Positions 7,536 through 17,009 of a stretch of DNA of 64,000 nucleotides are shown here, piece by piece. The position numbers were made by a program, and so were the translations under genes. The DNA is from RH-AL1 sp965198715 (GTDB lineage Bacteria > Pseudomonadota > Alphaproteobacteria > Rhizobiales > Beijerinckiaceae): assembly GCA_965198715.1 (NCBI GenBank), contig CBDAPV010000001.1, positions 1,612,001 to 1,676,000 of the forward strand, given 5' to 3'. The notes under the pieces are model-generated. The model saw nothing but the letters and a program-made list of their open reading frames with translations, was not told the DNA's origin and did not search any database. Each line of letters starts with the position of its first letter. Position 1 is the first letter of the stretch.

Positions 7536-10234
7536 CAGCGACGGGGTTGCAGCGCCTCGAAGATGCGGTCCGCCGCCAGCGGCAGGTGCGTGAAGCGCAC
7601 GCCCGTGGCGTCGCGCACCGCGTTGGCCAGCGCCGCCGCGACGGGATTGAAGGGCGCCTCGCTCATCGATTTGGCGCCGAACGGTCCGTTGGCATCGTAG
7701 GTGTCGGCGAAGAAGATCTCCGTCGCCGGTACGTCGGCGATCGTCGGAATGTGGTAGTTGCGGAACATCGAAGTCTCGACCCGGCCGGTCGCGTCGATGC
7801 GCAATTCCTCGAACAGCGCCGCTCCGAGCGCCTGGGCGATGCCCCCTTCGATCTGGCCGCGGCACTGCATCGGGTTCATCACCACGCCGGCATCGGCGCC
7901 GTGGACGCTCTGCAGGATGGCGATCTCTCCCGTCGCCCGGTTCACCGCGACACGGAAGCCGTGGACGTTGAAGCTGACGGAGCGGTCGAGGCCGTCGCAG
8001 AAGCCGCTCGCGGCGAGCGGCGCCAGCCGCCGCAGCTCGATTCGCGTGTCGCCGCAGACGACGTGGTCCTCGGCGAGCCGGCACGCCGAGACCGGGCAGC
8101 CGCTCGCCGTCGCCGCGGCGGCCAGGATCGCATCGCGCAAGGCCTCCGCCGCCCGCGCCGTGGCACGGCCCGAGACCACCACGCCGGCCGAGCCGTAGGC
8201 ACCGGTGTCATGGCCGCCGTTCGCCGTGTCGGACTGCAGCACGGCGATGCGCGCGGGCGCCGTCGCCAGCACGGCGGCGGCGATCTGCGTGTGCACGGTG
8301 GTGGTGCCGTTGCCGAACTCCGAGGTGCCGACCACCACCTCGTAGCCGCCGTCCTCGTCGAGGCGCAGGATGACGTCGGCGTAGTGGCCGCCGGGCGGGA
8401 TCGTCTCCGCCATCGACATCGCGACGCCGCGGCCTACCGCCCATTCCGCGCCTCCGGGCGCAGCCTTGCCGCGGCCACTCGCCAACGCCTCGTCGACGAA
8501 TGTCAGGCACTGGTCGAGGCCGTAGCTGTCGACGACCACGCCGCCCGGCGCGTCGTCGCCGTGGTCGAGGTGGTGGCCCTTGGCGATCATGTTGCGGGCG
8601 CGGAACGCCACCGGGTCCATGCCGATGCCGCGCGCCAGTTCGTCCAGGGCTGACTCGACCGCAAAGCCGGTCTGCGCCGCGCCGTAGCCGCGGAACGCGC
8701 CGGCCGGCAGCGTGGTGGTGTAGACGGCGTGGCCGTCGACCTCGACGTTGGCGCAGGCGTAGAGCCCCACCGCCGCGCTGCAGGCGTGGTGCAGCACCGC
8801 CGGTCCGTGATTGCCGTAGGCGCCGGTGTTCGACAGCACGTCGAGCTTCAGCGCGCTCAGCGTGCCGTCGCGGCGTGCGCCCGCGCGGATGCGCACGCGC
8901 ATGGGGTGGCGCGTGGTCGTGGCGGTGAACTGCTCCTCGCGCGTCAGCTCGAGCTTGACGGGGCGCCCGGTCGCCAGCACGGCGGCGGCGACCACGTCCT
9001 CCGTCAGCATCTCCTGCTTGCCGCCGAAGCCGCCGCCCACGCGCGCCGCGAACACCCGAACCTGGTCCTGGGGCAGGCTGAAGATCGCGCACAGGGCGCG
9101 GCGGGCGAGGAAGGGCACCTGCGTGCTGGAGCGGATCACGAGGCGGCCGTCGCCGTCGCGCCAGCCGATCGCGCCGTGCGTCTCGATGGCGGTGTGCTGC
9201 GTGCGCTGGCTGAAGAAGGTCGCCTCGTAGACGAATTCGGCCGCCGCGAGCGCCGCCTCGGTGTCGCCGTGGCGGATGTGCACCTCGCCGACGAGGTTGC
9301 GCGCGGGATCGGAGATGCGGCAGGCGGCGCCATCCTTGTCGTGGACGCGCACCGGCGAGGCCAGCGCCTGCTCCGGGTCGAGCAACGGCGGCAGCACCTC
9401 CCAGTCGACGTCGAGGCGGCGCACGCCTTCCTCCGCCGCGCCCTCGGTCTCGGCGAGCACTGCCGCGAAGCGCTGGCCGACGAAGCGCATCGTGTCGTCG
9501 AGCACGCGGGTGTCGTCGGGATCGGTGGCGTCGACTTCGTGGCGCGCGGTCGAGAACAGTGTCGCCGGCACGTCGCGATGGGTGAGCACGCGGTGCACGC
9601 CCGGCACGGCCAGCGTCGCCTGCGTGCCGATCGCGCGGATGCGGGCGTGGGGGTGGGGCGAGCGCGCCAGCTTCATGTGCAGCAGGCCGGCAAGGTCTTC
9701 GCTCGGCGATAGGTCGAACGTGTAGCGCGCCGCGCCGGCCACGACGGCCGCTCCAGCCGGCGCCGGCACGTTGCGCGACAGCGTCGCGCCGCCGGCGCAG
9801 GTCTCGAACTCGGCGAGGCCGGCCACGGCGTCGGCGATAGAGCGGTAGCCGGTGCAGCGGCAGAGATTACCCTTCAGCGCCACGGCCAAGTCGGCGCGCT
9901 GGGCCTGGTTGAGGCTCGCCGCCGTCATGATCATGCCGGCGGTGCAGAAACCGCACTGGTAGGCCTGCGCGTCGAGGAAGCGCTGCTGCATCGGGTGGCG
10001 CGCGCCGTTGCCGAGGCCCTCGATGGTGATGATTTCGCGGCCGGCGGCGCGCAGCGCCGGGAAGATGCAGCTGTGCACCGGCACGCCGTCGACGTGGACG
10101 GTGCAGGCGCCGCAATCGCCGGCGTCGCAGCCCGTCTTCACGCCGAACCATTCGAGCTCCCGCAGCAGCGTGCGCAGGCACTGCCCCGGCCGTGGATCGG
10201 CCTCGGTCTCGCGTCCGTTCACCACGAGCTGCAT
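7535..10234 (-). CDS. Xanthine dehydrogenase, fused 2Fe-2S and molybdopterin subunit
   Basis: An 899-residue fusion. Residues 1-75 form a plant-type 2Fe-2S domain (CDAGDCGACTVHVDG near 40-55). Residues 76-150 form the second 2Fe-2S helical domain (QCGFCTAGMI near 93 and LCRCTGY near 130). From about 160 it is the molybdenum domain, with GGGFGGKQE, the substrate arginine in AFRGYGAAQ, and SMSEAPFNP near the C terminus holding the catalytic Glu. It oxidises hypoxanthine or xanthine to urate. The gene directly follows the FAD subunit with no spacer. FeS-Mo fusions with a separate FAD gene are less common than the XdhA/XdhB split; E. coli XdhD is a comparable fusion. Confidence 0.9.
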   Translation of the reverse strand: MQLVVNGRETEADPRPGQCLRTLLRELEWFGVKTGCDAGDCGACTVHVDGVPVHSCIFPALRAAGREIITIEGLGNGARHPMQQRFLDAQAYQCGFCTAGMIMTAASLNQAQRADLAVALKGNLCRCTGYRSIADAVAGLAEFETCAGGATLSRNVPAPAGAAVVAGAARYTFDLSPSEDLAGLLHMKLARSPHPHARIRAIGTQATLAVPGVHRVLTHRDVPATLFSTARHEVDATDPDDTRVLDDTMRFVGQRFAAVLAETEGAAEEGVRRLDVDWEVLPPLLDPEQALASPVRVHDKDGAACRISDPARNLVGEVHIRHGDTEAALAAAEFVYEATFFSQRTQHTAIETHGAIGWRDGDGRLVIRSSTQVPFLARRALCAIFSLPQDQVRVFAARVGGGFGGKQEMLTEDVVAAAVLATGRPVKLELTREEQFTATTTRHPMRVRIRAGARRDGTLSALKLDVLSNTGAYGNHGPAVLHHACSAAVGLYACANVEVDGHAVYTTTLPAGAFRGYGAAQTGFAVESALDELARGIGMDPVAFRARNMIAKGHHLDHGDDAPGGVVVDSYGLDQCLTFVDEALASGRGKAAPGGAEWAVGRGVAMSMAETIPPGGHYADVILRLDEDGGYEVVVGTSEFGNGTTTVHTQIAAAVLATAPARIAVLQSDTANGGHDTGAYGSAGVVVSGRATARAAEALRDAILAAAATASGCPVSACRLAEDHVVCGDTRIELRRLAPLAASGFCDGLDRSVSFNVHGFRVAVNRATGEIAILQSVHGADAGVVMNPMQCRGQIEGGIAQALGAALFEELRIDATGRVETSMFRNYHIPTIADVPATEIFFADTYDANGPFGAKSMSEAPFNPVAAALANAVRDATGVRFTHLPLAADRIFEALQPRR

Positions 10235-11056
10235 TCAGGCGTCCACCAGCTCGGCGCGAAGCTCCTGAGCCAGGCGATGCGTCATCGCGCGGCGCCAGGC
10301 CGGTCGGCCGTGCACGTCGTCGTAATAGGCGGCGAGCGTCGGCAGCGCCGCGTCGATCGCCTCGCGCAGCCCGTGCTCCGACACGTCGCGCGGCAGGCAT
10401 AGTCGCAAAGGCCGCGGGGAGGACGCGGTGATGGTCAGGGCGAAGGCGTCGTCGTCGGCCGTGCCGATCAGCAGCGCGGCCGAACGGCCGCCCGGAGTCA
10501 GCGACGCGCGGCGTACGGCGGCGCGGCGGCGCAGTGCCACCGCCGGTAGCTCGAGCGAGCGCATCACCTCGCCCGCGGCGAGAGCCGTGCGCCCGGGGCC
10601 GACGACGAGTTGCTCCACCGGCACGCGTCGCTCGCCGCCGCCGTGCAGCCACAGGCGGGCGACGCCCTCCATTGCCGTGGCCAACGCCACCATGGGGGCG
10701 GCGGGCAGGGCGAGGCAGATGTTGCCGCCCACCGTCGCCATCGCCCAGACCTTGAAGGAGCCGAGCAGCGCGTGGCAGCAGGCTTCCACGATGCTCAGGG
10801 CGCGGTGCTCCGGGGCCCAGATCGTGGCATAGAGCGTCGCGAAGCTACAGGTCGCAGCTATGGCGACACCGCCGTCGGACACCGGCTCGATCGGCGCCCA
10901 TTGGAGTGTCGCGAGGTCGAGGAGAGTGTCGACGCCGGGCTGCGGCTCGGAGAACAACCAGGTCCCGCCCGCGAGCCATGCGCCGCCCGGCCGCCAAGCC
11001 TCGAGGTCGGATCGAGTGAGCAGGGGAATGTGGTCGCGGACGGTGTTGAGATTCAA
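10235..11056 (-). CDS. Xanthine dehydrogenase FAD-binding subunit
   Basis: A 273-residue CO-dehydrogenase-type flavoprotein. The FAD-binding motif AGGTWLFSE is near residue 30 and ATVGGNICLALP near 105-117, the equivalents of the family's AGGT and TVGGN loops. The C-terminal third matches the CO_deh_flav_C fold. It passes electrons from the FeS clusters to NAD. Its stop is immediately followed by the start of the fused FeS-Mo gene, so they form one operon. The first codon appears to be TTG 11056 without an evident ribosome binding site, so the start is tentative. Confidence 0.87.
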   Translation of the reverse strand: MNLNTVRDHIPLLTRSDLEAWRPGGAWLAGGTWLFSEPQPGVDTLLDLATLQWAPIEPVSDGGVAIAATCSFATLYATIWAPEHRALSIVEACCHALLGSFKVWAMATVGGNICLALPAAPMVALATAMEGVARLWLHGGGERRVPVEQLVVGPGRTALAAGEVMRSLELPAVALRRRAAVRRASLTPGGRSAALLIGTADDDAFALTITASSPRPLRLCLPRDVSEHGLREAIDAALPTLAAYYDDVHGRPAWRRAMTHRLAQELRAELVDA

Positions 11057-11129
11057 GAGTCTACGCTATCCCAGCCTGATCCGTGTCGCCCAACCGCTGC
11101 AAGTTCGAGACCGACGGCCTCGGCGCCCC

Positions 11130-11348
11130 TCAGCGAGGCCGATGGTAGCGGTGGAGATGCATGCGCCTCTGGACCCGGAACTGCTTGCCGCGTGGGTCGA
11201 TCGGCAGCGTCTGCGCCAAAGTCCCGTCCTCCGGTACCGTGCGCGACTGAGCATAGGAATTGCTCGCGGTGCCGCACAGGAGAAGTCCGAGGCTGAAGGC
11301 CGCGATGAAGAAGCTGAAGGAACGCTCCGCATGACCGAGGGGTCGCAC
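11130..11348 (-). CDS. Small secreted protein, unknown function
   Basis: A 72-residue reading frame from a GTG at 11348. Residues 10-33 form a convincing signal peptide (SFSFFIAAFSLGLLLC, then SYAQ as cleavage site). The mature part is about 38 residues and ends in a basic, His-rich tail (HLHRYHRPR). It lies 73 bases upstream of the FAD subunit gene on the same strand. No family is recognised and the start is uncertain. It could be a chance frame, but a clean leader plus cleavage site is unlikely in a shadow. Confidence 0.45.
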   Translation of the reverse strand: MRPLGHAERSFSFFIAAFSLGLLLCGTASNSYAQSRTVPEDGTLAQTLPIDPRGKQFRVQRRMHLHRYHRPR

Positions 11349-11429
11349 GGCCAACGGAGCAACACAGGTAAAGGTGCGTTCTCGTACCATCGCTTCGGCA
11401 TCGATGCCGCCTTCGTGGGCGCGTGAGGG

Positions 11430-12767
11430 GTGGCGCAGCGTCTGTGGATCCGTGATCCCCTCGCGATCTTCGCCGAGGGGGCCGAGGGCGGCCTCGTCGT
11501 CGAGGACGGCCGCATCGTCGAGCTGGTCGCGCGCGGCGCCGCGCCCGTCGCGGCCTGCGATGGCGTCTTCGACGCCGGCCGGCACGTCGTCGTCCCCGGC
11601 CTCGTCAACGCCCACCATCATTTCTACCAGACCCTGACCCGCGCCCATCCGAAGGCGCTCGACAAGGAGCTGTTCGGCTGGCTGCAAGCGCTCTATCCCA
11701 TCTGGGCGCGGCTCACGCCCGAGGGTTTTCGCGTCGCGGTGCGGCTCGCCCTGGCCGAACTGCTGCTGTCGGGCTGCACCACGGCGGCCGACCACCACTA
11801 CCTGTTCCCGGCGCGGCTCGAGCACGCCATCGATATCGAGGTCGAGGAGGCGCTGGCGCTCGGCCTTCGCATGACGGTGACGCGCGGCTCGATGAACCGC
11901 TCGCAGAAGGACGGCGGCCTGCCGCCCGACGGCGTGGTGCAGGACGAGGAGACCATCCTCCTCGATAGCGAGCGCGTGCTGTCGCGCTACCACGATCCCG
12001 CCGCCGGCAGCCGCATCCAGATCGGGCTGGCGCCTTGCTCGCCGTTTTCGGTCACGCCGAGCCTGATGCGGCGCACGGCCGAGCTCGCCGCGAGATTCGA
12101 CGCGCCGCTGCACACCCATCTCGGCGAGACGCGCGACGAGGAGGACTTCTGCCGCTCGATCTACCAGTGCCGCCCGGTCGACCTGCTCGAGGAGACCGGC
12201 TGGCTGCACGGCCGCACCTGGCTCGCGCACGGCATCCATTTCGACGCCGGCGAGATCGGCCGCCTCGGCCGGCACGGCGTCGGAATCTGCCATTGCGCGA
12301 CATCCAACATGGTGTTGGCCTCGGGCATTTGCGCCACGCGCGACCTCGAGGCGGCCGGCAGCCCCGTCGGCCTCGGCGTCGACGGTTCGGCCTCGAACGA
12401 TTCCTCCAACATGATGGAGGCGCTGCGCCATGCGCTTATGATCGGGCGGCTGCGCTACGGTGCGGCGGCGCTGTCGCACAAAGACGTGCTGCGCTGGGGC
12501 ACGCAGGGCTCGGCGCACTGCCTCGGGCGCTCCGACATCGGCGTCATTGCGCCGGGCTACGAGGCCGACCTCGCGCTGTTCACGCTCGACCAGCCGCGCT
12601 TCTCCGGCCACCACGACCCGCTCGCCGCGCTCGTGCTGTGCGGCGCGCACCGCGCCGACTGGGTGATGGTGGGTGGGCAGTGGCGGGTGACCAACGGCGC
12701 GGTGGTCGGGCTCGACCTCGGCGCGCTTATGGCGGAGCACGGCGCGGCCGCGCGGATGTTCGAGTAG
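11430..12767 (+). CDS. 8-oxoguanine deaminase (amidohydrolase)
   Basis: A 445-residue TIM-barrel amidohydrolase. The metal and catalytic motifs are in order: NAHHHFYQTLTRA near residue 62, the HTHLGET strand near 230, HGIH near 270, and GVDGSASNDSSNM near 315 with the catalytic Asp. This ASNDSSNM context and the FYQTLTRA helix mark the 8-oxoguanine deaminase (EC 3.5.4.32) branch next to guanine and cytosine deaminases. The product would be urate from 8-oxoguanine, which feeds directly into urate oxidase. The start is a GTG at 11430, too close to a GAGGGG stretch, so the first codons are uncertain. Confidence 0.88.
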   Translation: MAQRLWIRDPLAIFAEGAEGGLVVEDGRIVELVARGAAPVAACDGVFDAGRHVVVPGLVNAHHHFYQTLTRAHPKALDKELFGWLQALYPIWARLTPEGFRVAVRLALAELLLSGCTTAADHHYLFPARLEHAIDIEVEEALALGLRMTVTRGSMNRSQKDGGLPPDGVVQDEETILLDSERVLSRYHDPAAGSRIQIGLAPCSPFSVTPSLMRRTAELAARFDAPLHTHLGETRDEEDFCRSIYQCRPVDLLEETGWLHGRTWLAHGIHFDAGEIGRLGRHGVGICHCATSNMVLASGICATRDLEAAGSPVGLGVDGSASNDSSNMMEALRHALMIGRLRYGAAALSHKDVLRWGTQGSAHCLGRSDIGVIAPGYEADLALFTLDQPRFSGHHDPLAALVLCGAHRADWVMVGGQWRVTNGAVVGLDLGALMAEHGAAARMFE

Positions 12768-13006
12768 AATCCCGGGAAGGCGGGCGCAGGACTCGGCGGC
12801 GGAATAGAGCGTCGCGCCGGCGCAATGAAGGAAGCGGGCACGAAGGCGGTGCCGCCGTGATAACGCCAAGTGATGTAATCTGCTTCGACCGTGCGTTCCT
12901 TGCGGTCATCGAAGTCGATGCCTCGCGGCTCAATCCGATCGCGCGCGGCCGACGAGGTTGAAGCGCCATCGTGGAAAGCGCAAAGTGGCCTTTGCAGGAG
13001 GCGAGC

Positions 13007-13087
13007 ATGGCCGAGATCGATTTCGAAAACGAAGAGCAGGCTCGCTCGCTTGCCGAGAGGCTCGATGCGATCGTCGCGGGATTATAA
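13007..13087 (+). CDS. Very small reading frame with a strong RBS, possibly a truncated gene
   Basis: It encodes 26 acidic helical residues (MAEIDFENEEQARSLAERLD and on). AGGAGG precedes the ATG by five bases. Translation stops inside the first of two direct repeats ATTATAAGAT (13,081-13,090 and 13,093-13,102). The adjacent frame then continues through 13,193 with a sensible-looking sequence (KGTASRERAKVLQKHQS). It may therefore be an intact micro-ORF or a small gene split by an indel at the repeat. No family is recognised. Confidence 0.35.
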   Translation: MAEIDFENEEQARSLAERLDAIVAGL

Positions 13088-13222
13088 GATCAATTATAAG
13101 ATTAAAGGAACGGCCTCGCGCGAGCGGGCCAAGGTCTTGCAGAAGCACCAGTCTCTTATCGACCCTTCGCTCGCCGCGCCGGGCAACCGGTAGGACGTCG
13201 AGGGTGCGGTCACCGGGAGCTG

Positions 13223-13456
13223 ATGGGACGACCTACACTTCCGCGCGATTATCTGCCAGGAAACCTCACGGACCAAGCACTTCAGGATCTCGATGATCTT
13301 TTGGCGATCGGCAGGGCCAACTGGCCGGCCAGATGCGACGCATCGAGAGATGCGCTTTTATGGAACTTCTACCTCATCGAGCAAGGGGTCTCTCTCAAAC
13401 ATCGGTGGGCGGACATCAAGACGAAGGCGAACGTGAAGTTCGTCGTCGACCGCTAG
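13223..13456 (+). CDS. Small hypothetical protein
   Basis: A 77-residue protein from ATG 13223, preceded by GGGAGC. It is soluble, with balanced composition (MGRPTLPRDYLPGNL at the start, WADIKTKANVKFVVD at the end). No family is recognised. It follows the micro-ORF at 13,007 on the same strand within 140 bases. Together they could be a two-gene unit of the toxin-antitoxin kind, but no domain supports that. Confidence 0.5.
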   Translation: MGRPTLPRDYLPGNLTDQALQDLDDLLAIGRANWPARCDASRDALLWNFYLIEQGVSLKHRWADIKTKANVKFVVDR

Positions 13457-13664
13457 TCGTCGCCTCTGACGAGACCGCGAAGATCGTGCTGACCATTCTC
13501 CACGGGCGTCGCGACCTTCCGAAGCTTTTCCCTTGAGGGTTCGCCGAAGCGTGGGGCTTGCCGCCTTGTCACCCTGCGCCGCCGCCCCTAAGGACCGGGC
13601 ACCGCCCTTGCTTCGCCGCCCTTGCGCTCTTGCGCCCACCGCCATGCCACCAGAGACCCCAAGC

Positions 13665-14897
<1,233 letters not shown>

Positions 14898-15745
14898 CCT
14901 GACCTCGGGCCTCACCTTCCCGGCCTACCGGCTCGTCATCCTCGACTTCGACGGCACGCTGGCCGACAGCGGCGAGTGGTTCGCGCGCGTCCTCAACCCG
15001 GTCGCGCGGCGCTACCGCTTCCGCCAGATCTCGCGCGAGGAGCTGGAGGCGATGCGCGGCGAGCCGCCGGCCGCCATGCTGCGGCGCCTGCGCGTGGCGC
15101 GCTGGAAGCTGCCGCTCATCGCCCGCCACATGCGCGGGCTGATGGCGCGCGACATCGCCGAGATCGCGCTGTTCCCCGGCGTCGGCGCGCTGCTGGAGGC
15201 GCTGAGCCGGGCCGGCGTGGCGCTGGCGATCGTCAGCTCCAACGCCGAGGCCAACGTGCGCGGCGTGCTCGGGGCCGACCTCAGCGCCCGCATCGACCAT
15301 TTCGCCTGCGGCTCCTCGCTGTTCGGCAAGGCGCCCAAGATCCGCCAGCTGGTGCAGCGCTGCGGGCTGCCGCCCTCGGCCGTGCTGGCGATCGGCGACG
15401 AGATCCGCGACATCGACGCCGCCGCGGCGGCGGGCGTCGCCTCCGGCGCCGTGGCGTGGGGCTACGCCCATCCCGACGCCCTGCGCGCGCGCCGGCCGAC
15501 GTGGATATTCGAGCAGGCCGGCGACATCATCGACGCGGTGCTCGCGCGGGACCTGGCCGCGGCCGTCCGGTGAGGCTCTTCCTTCTCCCGCGAGCGGACC
15601 CGGAAGCGTGAATGCCATAGCCTTCCGGGATAAGGTGGCGCGAAGCGCTCGATGAACTCTTTCGAGGTCAAGATACGGGTGTGGGCCGTGCGCTTGGCGT
15701 TCCGAATGGCAGCCCGCGCCGCGGATCGGCCTCGGCGAGTCGGCC

Positions 15746-16018
15746 TCACGCTTCGCGCAGCAGGCGCTCCGTGCGCGCGGTCTCGATGCGGTTGATGAAG
15801 CGGCCGGCTTCGTGGACGTCGCGCAGGTTCTTGGCGAGCGCGAAGCACGACTGGACGAGCAGCACGACGCCCATCGCGAAATAGCCGCGCACCCACCAGT
15901 CCATCGGCAGCAGCAGAATGCCGGCGCCGACCATGACGATCGAGAGCGCGAAGGAGGCGTAGCCGAACACGAGCCAGGCGGAGGTGGGGCGTTCGACGGC
16001 GGGCAGGTCGTTGTCCAT
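15746..16018 (-). CDS. YiaA/YiaB-like small inner-membrane protein
   Basis: A 90-residue protein with two transmembrane helices (WLVFGYASFALSIVMVGAGI near residues 15-36, then YFAMGVVLLVQSCFALAKN near 46-64). WWVRGYFAMG is the conserved link of the YiaAB two-helix domain. The C-terminal tail is charged and cytosolic. It lies 80 bases downstream of the PspA-like gene on the same strand, separated by a short tandem repeat, which suggests a joint envelope-stress role. The molecular function of the family is not known. Confidence 0.85.
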   Translation of the reverse strand: MDNDLPAVERPTSAWLVFGYASFALSIVMVGAGILLLPMDWWVRGYFAMGVVLLVQSCFALAKNLRDVHEAGRFINRIETARTERLLREA

Positions 16019-16044
16019 GATGGCGTTCCTTTGTGGCGAGGGGC

Positions 16045-16107
16045 GGGATCAGGCTTGGGGTTGGATCAGGCTCGAGTGGGATCAGGCTCGGGTTGGATCA
16101 GGCTTGC
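16045..16107. repeat. Short tandem repeat overlapping the pspA-like stop
   Basis: The unit GGATCAGGCT occurs four times, arranged as two near-identical halves of about 33 bases (16,045-16,077 and 16,078-16,107). The TGA stop of the upstream PspA-like gene (16,098-16,100, minus strand) lies inside the last unit. Confidence 0.8.
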
Positions 16108-16769
16108 GGCGTCGCCGGCTTGAGCAGGGCGAACGTGGTGCGGGCGCGCAGACGCGCCAGCACGTCGCTCGCCAGGGTGCGGGTGGCCCGGCCGAAGCCG
16201 GCCTCCGCCATGTCGTCCGCCAGCGTGTCTGCCGACGGCGCGAACTCTCGGACGACGGCCTCGTCGCCGGCCTGCGCGGCTTCCAGCGCGGTCAGCGCGG
16301 CCTCGGCGCGCGACAGCAGCGGGAGGCCGTCGGGCGCGGGGCCGGCGGCGTGGAGCGCGGCGCCGACCTTGGCGAGCCGCCGGCCGCGGTCGAGGTCGGC
16401 GAGGCGGCGGCGCTGCGTGTCGACCTCGCGACGGGCCGCGGTCACCTTGGCGGCGAAGCGGGAGGCCGCCGCTGCGGAGGCCGCCACCTCCGTTTCCAGG
16501 ACGGCGATGCTCTCGGCGGCTCGCGCGGCGAGATCCTCGCGGCCTGCGATGAGCGCCTCCAGGGCGCGGCCCTCGAGATCGGCGGCACGGTCGACGAGTG
16601 TGTCGCGCCGCGCCGCCTCGCGATGTTCCTCGGCCATCGCGAGCGCCAAGCCACGGCGAGCCGCCAAATGCGACAAGCCGGCGGCGGCGATCAGCTGGTC
16701 GAGTTCGGACAGCTGCCGGGCTCGTGGAAGAAAGAGCTCGCAAAGGCGTCGGTTCAGATCATCCAGCAT
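16098..16769 (-). CDS. PspA/IM30-like coiled-coil protein
   Basis: A 223-residue, almost entirely helical protein rich in Ala, Arg, Leu and Glu. ATG 16769 (MLDDLNRRLCELF) is preceded by GGAG at a good distance, and the upstream in-frame ATG at 16793 has none. The long heptad pattern through residues 40-150 resembles PspA/IM30 (phage shock) proteins, which stabilise the inner membrane. The YiaA-like gene follows it. Identity is inferred from architecture and context rather than from a diagnostic motif. Confidence 0.6.
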   Translation of the reverse strand: MLDDLNRRLCELFLPRARQLSELDQLIAAAGLSHLAARRGLALAMAEEHREAARRDTLVDRAADLEGRALEALIAGREDLAARAAESIAVLETEVAASAAAASRFAAKVTAARREVDTQRRRLADLDRGRRLAKVGAALHAAGPAPDGLPLLSRAEAALTALEAAQAGDEAVVREFAPSADTLADDMAEAGFGRATRTLASDVLARLRARTTFALLKPATPQA

Positions 16770-16834
16770 GTTGGCTCCATGAACATTGTTCATAATTTGT
16801 TGATACGACAACGTAAGCGGCAAGGCAAGCACTA

Positions 16835-16851
16835 TTTGAACCGCGTTCAAA
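16835..16851. promoter_or_regulatory. Perfect palindrome in the pspA-like / MFS divergent region
   Basis: Seven-base arms TTTGAAC and GTTCAAA flank CGC. The site lies 66 bases before the minus-strand start at 16769 and about 160 bases before the MFS start at 17010, so one regulator could control both. The shape suits a TetR- or MarR-type operator. Confidence 0.5.
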
Positions 16852-17009
16852 GACAAGCCTTGGATCATCGATCCGTGCCATTTTCGATAGACCGGCCAAC
16901 TTCGTGGGCGGCGGCGACGCAAACGACCTTCTCGCGCGGCGTGCGGTCGAACCGCCTCGCCCGGCGCCGCCGCTTTGTTCGCGGCGGTGTTCCCGCTAAG
17001 ACGCGGGCC

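Noticed and set aside
11430..12869. Minus-strand frame opposite the 8-oxoguanine deaminase
   Set aside because: Only its last 72 residues, beyond the deaminase gene, look real (small secreted protein). The rest is a shadow.
12857..12961. Short frame beginning GTG, reading ITPSDVICFDRAFLAVIEVD
   Set aside because: Coding-like for 34 residues but no RBS, no family and no context; could not be supported as a gene.
15984..17009. Plus-strand extension in front of the MFS exporter
   Set aside because: It runs antisense through the PspA-like gene. The MFS family begins at ATG 17010.
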